From Solimonas variicoloris DSM 15731 (GTDB lineage Bacteria > Pseudomonadota > Gammaproteobacteria > Nevskiales > Nevskiaceae), in contig NZ_KB907925.1 in assembly GCF_000382285.1 (NCBI RefSeq), positions 62,001-126,000 on the forward strand: a stretch of DNA of 64,000 bases, read 5' to 3'. The position numbers and the translations under genes are program-made. Numbering within the stretch: position 1 is the first letter of the stretch; the number at the start of each line of letters is the position of its first letter. A model generated the notes under the pieces. The model was not told the origin of the DNA. It searched no databases and saw only the letters and a list, made by a program, of their open reading frames with translations. This document shows positions 8,798 through 17,137 of this stretch, in pieces.

Positions 8798-9241
8798 CTA
8801 CGTCGCGAGGATCACCGACGCACGGCCGGTGGCGAGCGTGCGCTCGCCGGCGTGGAGGCGGAATTCGTACATCCAGCCGCCGGCATTGGCGACCAGACGG
8901 CGCGCGCTGCACTCGAGCGGCGCGGCGAGGTCGTCGATGCGCTCGACGTGCAGCGCCAGATCGCGCACCGCGGCGAGCACGCCGGGCCGCGCGCCGCCGG
9001 CACCGTCGGCGGTCTTGGCGAGCCAGCCACCGTGCACGGCCATCGCCTGGGCGCCGTATTCGATCAGGTGCAGCGCGGCGAGCCGGCCATCGCGGCGCAG
9101 CGGGTGGTCGGCGTCGGCGTGGCGCCGCGTGCGCACGTGCACCGTGGTCTCGTCGGCGGCGAGCAGTTCGTCCCACAGGCACATCGCGCCGGCGTGCGGC
9201 ACGAGCGCGGCGAGGCCGGCGCGGTCGAGCAGGGCGGTCAT
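8798..9241 (-). CDS. APE beta-hydroxyacyl-ACP dehydratase, ApeP type
   Basis: A 147-residue hotdog protein of the ApeP-like dehydratase group, which works with ApeI-type subunits to remove water from 3-hydroxyacyl-ACP during polyene extension. The opening LVPHAGAMCLWDELL (residues 13-27) and the central helix HLIEYGAQAMAVHGG (near 57-71) match ApeP-type proteins, in which the Glu of the IEY segment is the likely catalytic acid. The ATG at 9241 lies 14 bases after the chain-length factor gene on the same strand. It is the last gene of the minus arm. A second gene of the same type lies at 23781, so this is a paralogue within the cluster. Confidence 0.85.
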   Translation of the reverse strand: MTALLDRAGLAALVPHAGAMCLWDELLAADETTVHVRTRRHADADHPLRRDGRLAALHLIEYGAQAMAVHGGWLAKTADGAGGARPGVLAAVRDLALHVERIDDLAAPLECSARRLVANAGGWMYEFRLHAGERTLATGRASVILAT

Positions 9242-9254
9242 CGCGCGCCCGGCC

Positions 9255-10034
9255 TCACGGCTGCCAGTGCAGATGCAGGGCGCGGCCGCCGGCGTTCGGT
9301 AGCACGACCGTACCGGCCTCGCCGCGCGCCACGCGCTGCAGCAGCGGCAGCGCGCGCAGCGCCGGATTGGCGAGGCGCAGCGCTTCGAGCGCGGACACCT
9401 CGAGCGTCGTCTCGGCAGCATCGCCGAGCGCCAGATCGAGATGGCCGAGCGGCGCGGCACCACCTGCGGGCTTCAGCCACAGCGCGCAGCTCGCCGCACA
9501 ACCGAGCGAGCGCGCGTCGAACAGCGGCGGCGGCGCCGGCACGTCGAACACCACGAGCAGCACGTCGCGCGCGTCGCTGACGACCTGCAGCGCAGCCTCG
9601 AACAGGCCGAGCGCGAACGAGCCGTCGTAGCCGGCCAGCGTCGTCGATGGTGCGGTCGAAGCGACGGCGATGCCCCAGTAGCCGGCGGCCGCGTTGTGCA
9701 CGGAGTTGTGGAAGTCGGTCGGCGAGACGAGTTTCTGCGGCTCGGCGACGGCCGCGCAGATGCGGTGCAGGATCGACATGTCGCCGTCCGAACCGGCGAA
9801 CACCGTCGCCAGCGACGACGCGTCGCGGCCGGCGATCGCTTCCTCGGCGACACGGAACGCCTGACGCACGGCCGGCGTCGCGCGGCGCCGCTCGTTCGGC
9901 GGCAGCAGCTGCGGCGCGTAGGCCGGCAGCTCGACGGCCTCGTGCGCCGCCTCGCCGCGCAGCACGCGCGCCGCCGACGGCCAGTCCGGCAGACCCGGCG
10001 CGGCCAGGCCGATGGCCTCGATCGCGACGCGCAT
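9255..10034 (-). CDS. apeC: APE ketosynthase chain-length factor, ApeC type
   Basis: A 259-residue ketoacyl-synthase-like protein (Ketoacyl-synt_2/chain length factor family), much shorter than a full ketosynthase. The thiolase-fold segment is visible (SPTDFHNSVHNAAAGYWGIA, then TTLAGYDGSFALGLFEAA). The catalytic Cys expected before the second is absent, replaced by a GYDGS loop, so it cannot condense by itself. By analogy with ApeO:ApeC it should pair with the preceding ketosynthase and set polyene length. Its ATG overlaps the stop of that gene as TGATG, a sign of coupled, equimolar expression. Confidence 0.9.
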   Translation of the reverse strand: MRVAIEAIGLAAPGLPDWPSAARVLRGEAAHEAVELPAYAPQLLPPNERRRATPAVRQAFRVAEEAIAGRDASSLATVFAGSDGDMSILHRICAAVAEPQKLVSPTDFHNSVHNAAAGYWGIAVASTAPSTTLAGYDGSFALGLFEAALQVVSDARDVLLVVFDVPAPPPLFDARSLGCAASCALWLKPAGGAAPLGHLDLALGDAAETTLEVSALEALRLANPALRALPLLQRVARGEAGTVVLPNAGGRALHLHWQP

Positions 10035-11218
10035 CAGGCGGCCCTCCCGAAGATCAGACAGGCGTTGTTGCCGCCGAAGCCGAAGGAGTTCGACAGCGCG
10101 TAACGCACATCGAGCGTTTGTGGCGCAAGGGCATAACGCGCGCGCAGCGCCGGATCGAGTTCCTGGGTATTGAGGCTCGGCGGCACGAAGCCGTGCTCGA
10201 TCGCCAGACACGAGAACGCCGCTTCGACGATGCCGGCGGCACCGAGCGTGTGGCCGGTGAAGCCCTTGGTCGAGCTGCACCACGGCCCGTTCAGCGAACC
10301 GAACACCTCGCTCACACCGCGATCCTCGGCGGCGTCGTTGGCCGGCGTCGCCGTGCCATGCAGGTTGACGTAATCGATCGCCGACGGCGCAAGGCCCGCG
10401 CGCTGCAAGGCCGCGCGCATTGCCAGCGCAGCCCCGCGCCCCTGCGGATCGGGTGTGCTCATGTGATAGGCATCGGATGACTCGCCGTAGCCGAGCAGGG
10501 CGAGCTCACCGCCGCGCGGCTCGCGTTCGAGCAGCGCGTAACCCGCGCCCTCGCCCACCGAGATGCCCTTGCGCTTCGCATCCGCCGGACGACAGACGTC
10601 GGACGACACCAGCTGCAGCGCGTTGAAGCCATAGAGCGTGGTGAAACAGAGACTGTCGGCGCCGCCGACGACGGCGGCATCGCAAACGCGGGCCTCGATC
10701 GCGCGGCTGGCGGCGGCGAAGACCTTGGCGCTCGACGAGCACGCCGTGCAGATCGCGACCGCGACATTGCGCAGCCCCAGCTGCAGCTGCGCGAATTCGG
10801 CAACTGCATGCGGGTTGTGCGTGTGTCGATAGCTGTAGCCGGCCGGAAGGGCGCCGCTGGCGTGGCGCTGCTGGTAGGCGTGTTCGGTGGCCAGCGTGCC
10901 CGAGGTACTGGTGCCGATGAATACGCCGATACGCTCGGCGCCGTGGCGCTCCACTGCCGCCGCGACCGCGGCACGAAAGCCGTCCTGATCGAGCGCGCGC
11001 GCGGCGAGGCGATTGACGCGGCAGTCCCACATCGCCCATTCGCCGCGCAGCGGCGCATCGAGCCCGTCGACCTCACCGATCCAGCTGTCGAGCGTGCAGT
11101 CCTCGAAGCGGCGCTGCGAGAGTCCGCTGCGCGCTGCTTGCAGCGCTTCGAGCTGCGCGGCCAGGCCGGCGCCGAGCGCAGTGGTCGCCGTCAGGGCGCT
11201 GAGTCGCAATGGCGTCAT
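10034..11218 (-). CDS. apeO: APE beta-ketoacyl-ACP synthase, ApeO type
   Basis: A 394-residue KAS-II-type ketosynthase that condenses malonyl units onto the aryl-primed chain. The triad is intact: active Cys160 in CTACSSS, His287 in NLHGTATPAND and His323 in TKGFTGHTLGAAG, with Lys318. The C-terminal SNSFGFGGNNACLIF loop is typical. It partners the Cys-less chain-length factor encoded directly downstream (1-base TGATG overlap), while the acyltransferase gene upstream overlaps its start as ATGA. The acronym follows the aryl polyene nomenclature; sequence class is certain, individual orthology less so. Confidence 0.92.
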   Translation of the reverse strand: MTPLRLSALTATTALGAGLAAQLEALQAARSGLSQRRFEDCTLDSWIGEVDGLDAPLRGEWAMWDCRVNRLAARALDQDGFRAAVAAAVERHGAERIGVFIGTSTSGTLATEHAYQQRHASGALPAGYSYRHTHNPHAVAEFAQLQLGLRNVAVAICTACSSSAKVFAAASRAIEARVCDAAVVGGADSLCFTTLYGFNALQLVSSDVCRPADAKRKGISVGEGAGYALLEREPRGGELALLGYGESSDAYHMSTPDPQGRGAALAMRAALQRAGLAPSAIDYVNLHGTATPANDAAEDRGVSEVFGSLNGPWCSSTKGFTGHTLGAAGIVEAAFSCLAIEHGFVPPSLNTQELDPALRARYALAPQTLDVRYALSNSFGFGGNNACLIFGRAA

Positions 11219-12117
11219 GCTTGCCAGAAATCGTAGAAGTTGAACCAGTTGTACGGCGCACTGCGCGCGTGATGCGCGAGGCGGTCGGCATACTGCTGCG
11301 CGTAGTCGCGAATCGCCTGCTCGCGCTTCGCGCGCGGCAGTTCGACACGCTCGGCGAGCAATTCAAAGATGGCGTCGTAGCGCTTGTCGCCGCGATAGAT
11401 GCCAAAGGCAAGCACGACCGGCACACCGAGCAGGCCGGCGAGGATCCATGGCATCGCCGGCAGGCGCGCCTTGCCGCCGAGGAAGTCGACCTCGACGGCG
11501 CGCTCGCCCTCGCGCACGCGATCGGCCATCAGGCCGACCATCGTGCCCGAGTCGAGCGCCTGCTTGATCTCCAGCATCAGCGCCGGTCCCTCGCGCGAAG
11601 CGTCGATGATGGTCGTCGCAACCTGCGGGTTGATGCGCTCGATGAAGCGGATATAGGCACCGCCGTGCGCGCGGTCGAGGACGATACGCAGCGGCACTTC
11701 GCGCGAAACACTGCTCGACGACTGGCGAACCTCGAACGACCCGAAGTGCGCGACCAGCAGCAGGCAGCCAATGCCCTTGTGTTGCGCGCGATAGACCTCG
11801 TCCGGCCGATACGTGACGACCTCCGGCTGCCGGCGTCCTCCGAACATCCAGAACACGCGGTCGAGCGATACCGCTGCGAAGCAGTAGAAGTGCCGCGCGA
11901 CGTCGGTCCAGCCCGGCGCGTGCGGCAACACGCGACGCAGATAGTCGCGCGACGCGCGACGCGCGGCGCGGCCGGTCAGCAGGAAGTAGGCGGTGATCGG
12001 GTACAGCAGCAGGCGCGCAAGCGGGCGGCCGAGCCAGCGCGCGACCCACACCAGGATGGCGATGCCGAGCGCCGAGCCGCGTTCGCGCTGCTGCTCCCAG
12101 CTCCGCGACGCCGCCAT
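11215..12117 (-). CDS. LpxL/HtrB-like acyltransferase of the APE cluster
   Basis: A 300-residue protein of the lysophospholipid/lipid A acyltransferase (LpxL/HtrB) superfamily. It shows an N-terminal membrane segment (residues about 18-46), an aromatic stretch RHFYCFAAVSLDRVFWMFG, the HFGSFEV active-site region (H followed by acidic/aromatic residues as in HX4D/E families) and VGLMADRVREGERAVEVDFLGG. Members occur in many APE clusters, where they probably acylate the glycolipid that anchors the pigment in the outer membrane. I chose the ATG at 12117, which overlaps the halogenase-like stop as TGATG, over an upstream ATG at 12216 lying inside that gene. Confidence 0.85.
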   Translation of the reverse strand: MAASRSWEQQRERGSALGIAILVWVARWLGRPLARLLLYPITAYFLLTGRAARRASRDYLRRVLPHAPGWTDVARHFYCFAAVSLDRVFWMFGGRRQPEVVTYRPDEVYRAQHKGIGCLLLVAHFGSFEVRQSSSSVSREVPLRIVLDRAHGGAYIRFIERINPQVATTIIDASREGPALMLEIKQALDSGTMVGLMADRVREGERAVEVDFLGGKARLPAMPWILAGLLGVPVVLAFGIYRGDKRYDAIFELLAERVELPRAKREQAIRDYAQQYADRLAHHARSAPYNWFNFYDFWQA

Positions 12118-13334
12118 CAGAGACGCGAGGCTTCGACCAATGCCGTGAGGCGGCGCTTGCCGACGCCGACGTAAGGATTGTTGCGATCCCAGCCGTAACC
12201 GGCGAGCACTGCGCAAATCATGCGCTGGATCTTTTCCTGCTTGTTCGGGTGGAAGAAGATCGCCGCCAGGCCGCCGTCATACCAGTGCTCGACGAAGCCG
12301 CGGAAAGTTTCGACGCCGACTTTCAGCGGCTCGGAGAATTCCTTCTCCCAGTCGACAGTCTCGCCACGCAGCTGACGGCCGAGCACGTCGCTGGCCAGAT
12401 CCGCCGACTTCATCGCGATGCAGACCCCGGACGAGAACACCGGATCGAGGAATTCGGCAGCGTTGCCGAGCAGCGCCCAACCCGGGCCATGCAGCGAACT
12501 GACGTTGGCGGAGTAGCCGCGCGCCTCGGTCACCGGATTGGCCGGCTTGGCGTTCTTCAGCAGCTCCTTCAGTGACGGCACTTCGGCAACCGCCGCCCAC
12601 AGGCGCTGCTCCGGCGTGCCCTGGTGCTTCTGCAGGAAGTCGTCGGGACCGACGCAGCCCATCGATACGCGGCCGTTCGAGAACGGAATGACCCAGTACC
12701 AGACGTCGTAGCGCTCCGGGTGGATGGTCACCAGAATCTTCTGGCGATCGAAGGCGCCGGACGGGATGAAATCGTAGACCTGCGTGAACAGCGCCGAGCG
12801 CACCGGGAAGTCCGACGGCTTTTCGAGGTTCAGAAGGCGCGGCAGGGTGCGACCGAAGCCACTCGCATCGAGCACGAAGCGCGGCTTGTGCACCTCGGTC
12901 GAGCCATCCTTGTTGCGCGCCGTGACCACCGGCTTGCCGTCGGTGAAATCGGCGGCAATGATCTCGACTTCGTAGCGCACTTCGACGCCCTGCTTCTCGG
13001 CCTCGTCGATGAGAATCTTGTCGAAGGTGTCGCGCGGCACTTCAAACGTGAAGCCGTAGCCCGGCGTGAACTTCTGATTGAAGTTGAAGACGTGCTCTTT
13101 GCCGTTGTGATGAAAGACGGCGCCGTCCTTGTACTGGAAGCTGGCGGCCATCACCGCTTCCATCATCCCGGCCTTCTCGATGAAGTGCATGCTCGCAGGC
13201 AGCATGCTCTCGCCGACCGAGAAGCGCGGAAAGCGCTGCTTCTCGAGCACGAGCACCTTGAAGCCCTGCTGCACGAGGAATGCCGCGGCCGTGGAACCGG
13301 CCGGACCGGCGCCGATAATGAGGACGTCCGTCAT
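12117..13334 (-). CDS. Flavin-dependent halogenase-like oxidoreductase
   Basis: A 405-residue FAD enzyme. GAGPAGSTAA (residues 8-17) is the FAD motif and GESMLP (41-46) a flavin halogenase/monooxygenase signature. WYWVIP at 212-217 fits the WxWxIP motif used to identify flavin-dependent halogenases. FLDPVFSSG (near 286-294) fits a second motif reported for them, and Lys69 in FQYKDGAVF is placed like the catalytic lysine that carries the hypohalous species. It may chlorinate or brominate the aryl head, as in brominated xanthomonadins. An alternative is a non-halogenating monooxygenase or reductase, since some APE paralogues lack proven activity. A flavin reductase partner is not encoded in the cluster. 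It lies between dehydratase and acyltransferase genes. Confidence 0.85.
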   Translation of the reverse strand: MTDVLIIGAGPAGSTAAAFLVQQGFKVLVLEKQRFPRFSVGESMLPASMHFIEKAGMMEAVMAASFQYKDGAVFHHNGKEHVFNFNQKFTPGYGFTFEVPRDTFDKILIDEAEKQGVEVRYEVEIIAADFTDGKPVVTARNKDGSTEVHKPRFVLDASGFGRTLPRLLNLEKPSDFPVRSALFTQVYDFIPSGAFDRQKILVTIHPERYDVWYWVIPFSNGRVSMGCVGPDDFLQKHQGTPEQRLWAAVAEVPSLKELLKNAKPANPVTEARGYSANVSSLHGPGWALLGNAAEFLDPVFSSGVCIAMKSADLASDVLGRQLRGETVDWEKEFSEPLKVGVETFRGFVEHWYDGGLAAIFFHPNKQEKIQRMICAVLAGYGWDRNNPYVGVGKRRLTALVEASRL

Positions 13335-13340
13335 GTGTCT

Positions 13341-13667
13341 TTAATCCTGAAGAGCCGGCGGATTATCCGCACGGGGTTTGAACATTAAAAGGCCTTGCGC
13401 CAGCAGCGCGTCGGCCGTCTCGCAACGGAAACGCACCGACTGGTCCTGCTGCGTCCAGTGAATGCGGAACGGCTGGCCCGGCTGCAAAGCGTGCACGAAC
13501 TTCAGATTCGGCACCGCGGCCAGAACGCGCGTTCCCGGTACGGCCAGCGCGGCGACCACGCATTCCAGCAGCACGACGCCGGGCACGATCGGCTGACCGG
13601 GAAAATGTCCGGGCAGCGACGGATGATCGGCCGGCACCATAGCCTCGACGCTCTGTTCCTGGCTCAT
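13341..13667 (-). CDS. APE dehydratase, ApeI/FabZ-like hotdog
   Basis: A 108-residue single-hotdog protein. DHPSLPGHFPGQPIVPGVVLLE (near residues 14-35) is the FabZ/FabA signature: the His of GHF and the following helix acid make the dehydratase site, here with Glu of LLE. It should act as the ApeI-type partner of an ApeP-type subunit to dehydrate 3-hydroxyacyl-ACP chains. Its ATG overlaps the last codon of the gene upstream (ligase stop at 13664, start at 13667, ATGA). The cluster holds a second protein of this type at 18399. Confidence 0.85.
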   Translation of the reverse strand: MSQEQSVEAMVPADHPSLPGHFPGQPIVPGVVLLECVVAALAVPGTRVLAAVPNLKFVHALQPGQPFRIHWTQQDQSVRFRCETADALLAQGLLMFKPRADNPPALQD

Positions 13668-14962
13668 GGTTCGTCGGCCCTGCCGATCAGCTCCAGCAGC
13701 AGCGCCCGCGGCAATTTGCCGAGTTCGTTGCGCGGCAGGCGCTCGACCTTGCGCAGCGGGCGCGGCAGAAATACGGCGTCGACGCGCTGCGCCAGCAGGT
13801 CGAGAATCGCCGGCGCGCTGAGGTCAGGCGCGACGACCAGCGCCGCCGGCCGCGCGCGTTCACCTTCGCCCGCGTTGAACACCACGGCGTCCTGCACGCC
13901 GGGAATCGTCGACAGCTGGCGCGTCAACTCGGCGAGCGATGCGCGGCGCCCGGCAACCTTGAGCAGATCGCCGCTGCGACCGAGCAGGCGGAACCGCGTC
14001 GGGCTTTCGATTTCGAGGACATCCTGCAGCGGCACCACGTCCGGCAGATGCGCGGCGTGGACGCTGGCCACGCCGCTGGCGTCGCAACGCAGCTCCATTT
14101 CCGAGAGCAGCTGCCAGCGTTCGCCGTCGAGACGGCGGCGCGTCGCCATGCTGCCCGCTTCCGTGCAGCCGTAAATCTCGTAGACCGGCGCGCTCCACGC
14201 CGCCTCGCAGGCGGACGCCAGGGCTTCGGACAGCGGCGCGGTCGCCGACAGCACGAATGCCAGCTCCGGCAGCTCGATGGCCGACTCGACGAGCGCGCGC
14301 AGATGCACCGGCGTGGTGACCAGCACGCGCGGCGCCGGCAGCTGGCGCAGCGCCTCGGCGACATCCTGCGGAAAGAACGGCCGACCGCCGTGCGCGACGC
14401 ATGCGGCGCCAAAAGCCATCAGTACCGTCGTTTCGAGGCCGTACATGTGCTGCGCCGGCACCGTAGCGACGATGTGCGCAGGCGCATGCGGCAGCAGCCG
14501 CTCGCGCAGGTGGCGGGCGATCACCGTCACTGTGTGCCAGCGCTTCGCGCAGGCCTGCGGCGCGCCGGTACTGCCCGAGGTGAACAGCACCGCGGCGACA
14601 TGCGCGGCCGGCAGCAGCGCCGGCTCCCGGTCGTCGTGGCGAACCGTGGCGATCGCCGTGTCGACCAGCGTCTCGTCGAGCACGTAGCTCTGCGGATACT
14701 CGGCCTGCACCGCCGCGATCGCCGCATTGTTGAGACTCGACGGCAGCAGATTGGTCTGGCCACGCAGGCAAATCGCCGCGAACGCCAGCATGAAACGGTA
14801 GCGGTTCTCGCAGAGGTTGAGTGCCTGCGGCGCGTCCGGCAATTGCGCGGCGAGGTGCCGCGCCTGCGCAAGAAAGCGCCCTTGGCTGACGATTGCACCG
14901 GCGTGCCACGCGAACGGCGCCGCGGGCGAAAAACCGGCCACCAACGGCAACAGTTCGCTCAT
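13664..14962 (-). CDS. apeH: Aryl acyl-ACP ligase (adenylation enzyme), ApeH/XanA2-like
   Basis: A 432-residue member of the ANL adenylating superfamily. It activates the hydroxybenzoate starter as an acyl-AMP and loads it onto the ACP phosphopantetheine. Visible motifs are the phosphate loop LFTSGSTGAPQACAKRW (near residues 126-142), YGCTEAGS, the hinge region LLGRSGDLLKVAGRR (near 327-341) and the C-terminal catalytic Lys of RNELGKLPRA. The C-terminal lid is short. Starter supply would come from the chorismatase encoded at 16048. Both gene borders overlap neighbours by ATGA, so it is translated as part of the minus-arm operon. Confidence 0.9.
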   Translation of the reverse strand: MSELLPLVAGFSPAAPFAWHAGAIVSQGRFLAQARHLAAQLPDAPQALNLCENRYRFMLAFAAICLRGQTNLLPSSLNNAAIAAVQAEYPQSYVLDETLVDTAIATVRHDDREPALLPAAHVAAVLFTSGSTGAPQACAKRWHTVTVIARHLRERLLPHAPAHIVATVPAQHMYGLETTVLMAFGAACVAHGGRPFFPQDVAEALRQLPAPRVLVTTPVHLRALVESAIELPELAFVLSATAPLSEALASACEAAWSAPVYEIYGCTEAGSMATRRRLDGERWQLLSEMELRCDASGVASVHAAHLPDVVPLQDVLEIESPTRFRLLGRSGDLLKVAGRRASLAELTRQLSTIPGVQDAVVFNAGEGERARPAALVVAPDLSAPAILDLLAQRVDAVFLPRPLRKVERLPRNELGKLPRALLLELIGRADEP

Positions 14963-15579
14963 CGGGCGGCCGGCCGGCTGCGCGCGACGGTGCGGATGTG
15001 CTCGATCAGCCCGGGATGCGGGTAGGCACGATAGCGCCAGCGCCGGTAGCCGTACTCGACGACGACCAGCGCCCCGATCAGCACGTAGTTGAGGACGTTG
15101 CTGGTCAGCGACCACCACTGGCGAGCGCCGATGGCAATCAGCGTCAGCGCGACGCCGAACATCAGCGCGAACATCAGGGTCCACAGCAGCGTCAGTCGCC
15201 GCGTGTAGTCGGCGAGCTCCGGCGGCAGCACGCCGCCGCGTTCGGCCCAGGCAATGGCGGTGATCAGCGGCGTGCGATCGGGGCGCAGACTGGAGCCGAA
15301 CAGCACGCCGAGCGCGGCCGGAATCAGCAGTGACGGCAGATACAACGCGTAGATGCCACCGCCGGCGCGTGTCAGCAGCCACAACAGCGCCGCGATCACC
15401 GCGAAGGCCAGCCACGCCCACGCGCGCGGCGCCGCCAGCGGCCGCAGCAGCGCCAATGCCACGAGCACGAGCAGCGCGGCGAACGCGAGCAGCGGCGCGC
15501 GCAGCACCTCGCTGGCGTGGACGAGTACGGGATAGGCGAGTAGGAGCATGACCCCGACCCCTTTCATAGGGCCTTTCAT
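14959..15579 (-). CDS. apeG: APE cluster membrane protein, ApeG type
   Basis: A protein of about 206 residues with six or so hydrophobic segments (about residues 8-24, 28-46, 53-68, 73-92, 133-152, 160-180). APE clusters carry such a gene at the same place between ACP and ligase; its role is unproven. The start is uncertain: three in-frame ATGs lie at 15579, 15567 and 15549. The first uses the whole space after the ACP stop, while the last has AAAGGGG at a better distance. It ends with an ATGA overlap into the ligase gene. The C-terminal segment is basic and probably cytoplasmic. Confidence 0.8.
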   Translation of the reverse strand: MKGPMKGVGVMLLLAYPVLVHASEVLRAPLLAFAALLVLVALALLRPLAAPRAWAWLAFAVIAALLWLLTRAGGGIYALYLPSLLIPAALGVLFGSSLRPDRTPLITAIAWAERGGVLPPELADYTRRLTLLWTLMFALMFGVALTLIAIGARQWWSLTSNVLNYVLIGALVVVEYGYRRWRYRAYPHPGLIEHIRTVARSRPAAR

Positions 15580-15595
15580 GCGTTCGCCCGAGGCA

Positions 15596-15874
15596 CTAGG
15601 CCGCTTTTTTCTGAGCGACCAGCTCGGTAAGGGCGCGCAGCGAGGCAAAGCCCTGCTTGATGGTCTCGTCCTCTGAGCGCAGTTCGATGCCGTAGCGCTG
15701 CTTGATCGCCAGCGCCATCTCGAGCGCGTCGATCGAATCGAGCCCCCAGCCATTCTCGTGCGTGCCGAACAACGGTGCCGCCGGATCGACGCTTGCCGCG
15801 TCAATGTGCTCGAGGCACAGCGATGAAACAATCAATTCCGCCATCTCGCGTTCGGCGGCGGTCTGTGCCGTCAT
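15596..15874 (-). CDS. Acyl carrier protein of the APE minus arm
   Basis: A 92-residue acyl carrier protein. Ser47 in the DSIDALE motif (NGWGLDSIDALE) is the phosphopantetheine attachment point, flanked by the helices expected of a PP-binding domain. It should carry the aryl-polyene chain between ligase, ketosynthases, ketoreductase and dehydratases. It is the first gene of the minus arm, so it is expressed from the promoter region facing the chorismatase gene. A second ACP is encoded at 18110; in known APE systems the two have distinct roles. It corresponds to ApeE or ApeF, and I cannot say which. Confidence 0.92.
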   Translation of the reverse strand: MTAQTAAEREMAELIVSSLCLEHIDAASVDPAAPLFGTHENGWGLDSIDALEMALAIKQRYGIELRSEDETIKQGFASLRALTELVAQKKAA

Positions 15875-16047
15875 GTCTATTCCCTGAAGCGTGTCGTGAT
15901 CATTTGAGCGGGTGCGCGGAATTTACCAAAGATCAGCTGCGCCCACATGCGCGTCGCGGGCAGAATGGCCGCGCCACCGTGATCTGTGTTCGTTTAGTAT
16001 CGCGCTCCATGCGAGAGGGCCGCAGCCCTCCTACGACCTTCTGTTCC
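15875..16047. promoter_or_regulatory. Divergent promoter region of the two APE arms
   Basis: These 173 bases separate the first gene of the minus arm (ACP) from the first gene of the plus arm (chorismatase), so both promoters must lie here. The centre, around 15897-15935, is lower in G+C and contains TGATCATTTGA and GGAATTTACCAAAGATCA. GTTTAGTATCG near 15992-16002 could hold a plus-strand -10 (TAGTAT), without a convincing -35. No clear regulator binding palindrome is visible, and no regulator gene adjoins. A REP-like hairpin follows in the plus leader. Confidence 0.55.
16015..16034 (-). repeat. REP-like GTAG hairpin
   Basis: Read on the minus strand, GTAG is followed by the perfect hairpin GAGGGC-TGCG-GCCCTC. 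A GTAG tetranucleotide before a short G+C-rich hairpin is the hallmark of REP sequences in Pseudomonas and Xanthomonas relatives. It lies in the leader between the APE promoter region and the chorismatase start. I see only this copy in the window, and no transposase of the REP-associated type. Confidence 0.5.
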
Positions 16048-17064
16048 ATGTCCTTACCGTTCTTCAACAGTCCATCGCTGCGCTGCGTCCATGCGCTGCC
16101 GGGGGAAGCCGCCCCCGGGAACCTGCTCGGCCGCATCGAGTTCGGCCTCGGTCTGCCGGAGCCGACCGACCCGCGCCACGTCGTGGTCGGGCTGGGCGCG
16201 CTTGGCGAGCTGCCGACCGAGCATTGGCTCAGCGACCTGCCGGTGCGCCATGGCGTCGACGATGGCTTCGGCTGGGCCGAGAACGGCGAGGTGCTGTTCG
16301 GCAATATTTTCGTGCCGGAAAGCGAGCTGATCGATCTCGAGCGGGCGACCCGCAAGCTGTACGTACGCATCGAGCAGATGCTGCAGCGGTTCGGCTATCC
16401 GCATTACCTGCGCATGTGGAACTTCCTCGCGCAGATCAATGCCGGCGACGGCGACCATGAGCGCTACCGCCTGTTCAGCGCCGGCCGCAATCGCGCCCTG
16501 GCCTTGAAGCCGAACTTCGAGCAGGCGCTGCCGGCGGCAACGGCGATCGGCACCCTGGAACCGGGTCTCGTCGTCTACTTTCTGGCCGGCAAGCAGCCCG
16601 GCTTGCCGGTCGAGAATCCGCGCCAGGTCAGCGCCTTCCACTATCCGCGCCAGTACGGGCCCAAGAGCCCGAGCTTCGCGCGCGCCACGCTGATCGGCAG
16701 CGGCCGGCAGGCCCGCCTGCTGGTTTCCGGCACCGCCAGCGTCGTCGGCCACGAAAGCCGCCATGCCGGCGATCCGCTGCGTCAGCTCGACGAAACACTG
16801 GCCAATGTCGACGCCCTGCTCGCGCATACGCTCGCCACGCATTTCCCCGGCGCGCAGGCCAGCACGCGGCCCGAATCGCTCAAGCTTTATCTGCGCGACC
16901 CGGCCCAGCTGCCGCTGCTCGAGGCGCGGCTCGCCGCCCTGCGCGGACCGCAGCAGGTGCCGCTGCTGTGCCTGCAGGGCGACGTCTGCCGCCACGACCT
17001 GCTGCTCGAGCTCGAAGCGATCTACGCCATCGACGCCGCGCCGTCGGCGAGCCGCAACGGGTAA
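16048..17064 (+). CDS. Chorismatase (hydroxybenzoate synthase), XanB2/Hyg5/FkbO family
   Basis: A 338-residue chorismatase. Such enzymes hydrolyse chorismate to 3-hydroxybenzoate, 4-hydroxybenzoate or a dihydroxycyclohexadiene acid; XanB2 supplies the head group of xanthomonadin. Family marks are LLVSGTASVVGHESRHAGD (residues 224-242), FHYPRQYGPKSPSFARA (197-213), YLRMWNFLAQIN (120-131) and the N-terminal beta-rich domain. Length fits (XanB2 is about 333). It is the first gene of the plus arm and would feed the ligase encoded at 13664. The start is not fixed by a ribosome site: ATG at 16009 (14 codons plus) is possible but overlaps the REP hairpin. Which hydroxybenzoate isomer is made cannot be read with certainty. 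Confidence 0.88.
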   Translation: MSLPFFNSPSLRCVHALPGEAAPGNLLGRIEFGLGLPEPTDPRHVVVGLGALGELPTEHWLSDLPVRHGVDDGFGWAENGEVLFGNIFVPESELIDLERATRKLYVRIEQMLQRFGYPHYLRMWNFLAQINAGDGDHERYRLFSAGRNRALALKPNFEQALPAATAIGTLEPGLVVYFLAGKQPGLPVENPRQVSAFHYPRQYGPKSPSFARATLIGSGRQARLLVSGTASVVGHESRHAGDPLRQLDETLANVDALLAHTLATHFPGAQASTRPESLKLYLRDPAQLPLLEARLAALRGPQQVPLLCLQGDVCRHDLLLELEAIYAIDAAPSASRNG

Positions 17065-17137
17065 GACCTGTGCCGCCCGCACCGACTTCTTGCGCCATCC
17101 GCGCTGCCGCGAGGCCCGACCCGCAGTCCGTGCAGCC

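Noticed and set aside
15775-16047. Longer N-terminus for the chorismatase frame
   Set aside because: The upstream part overlaps the ACP gene and the REP-like hairpin, and the family length is met from the ATG at 16048.
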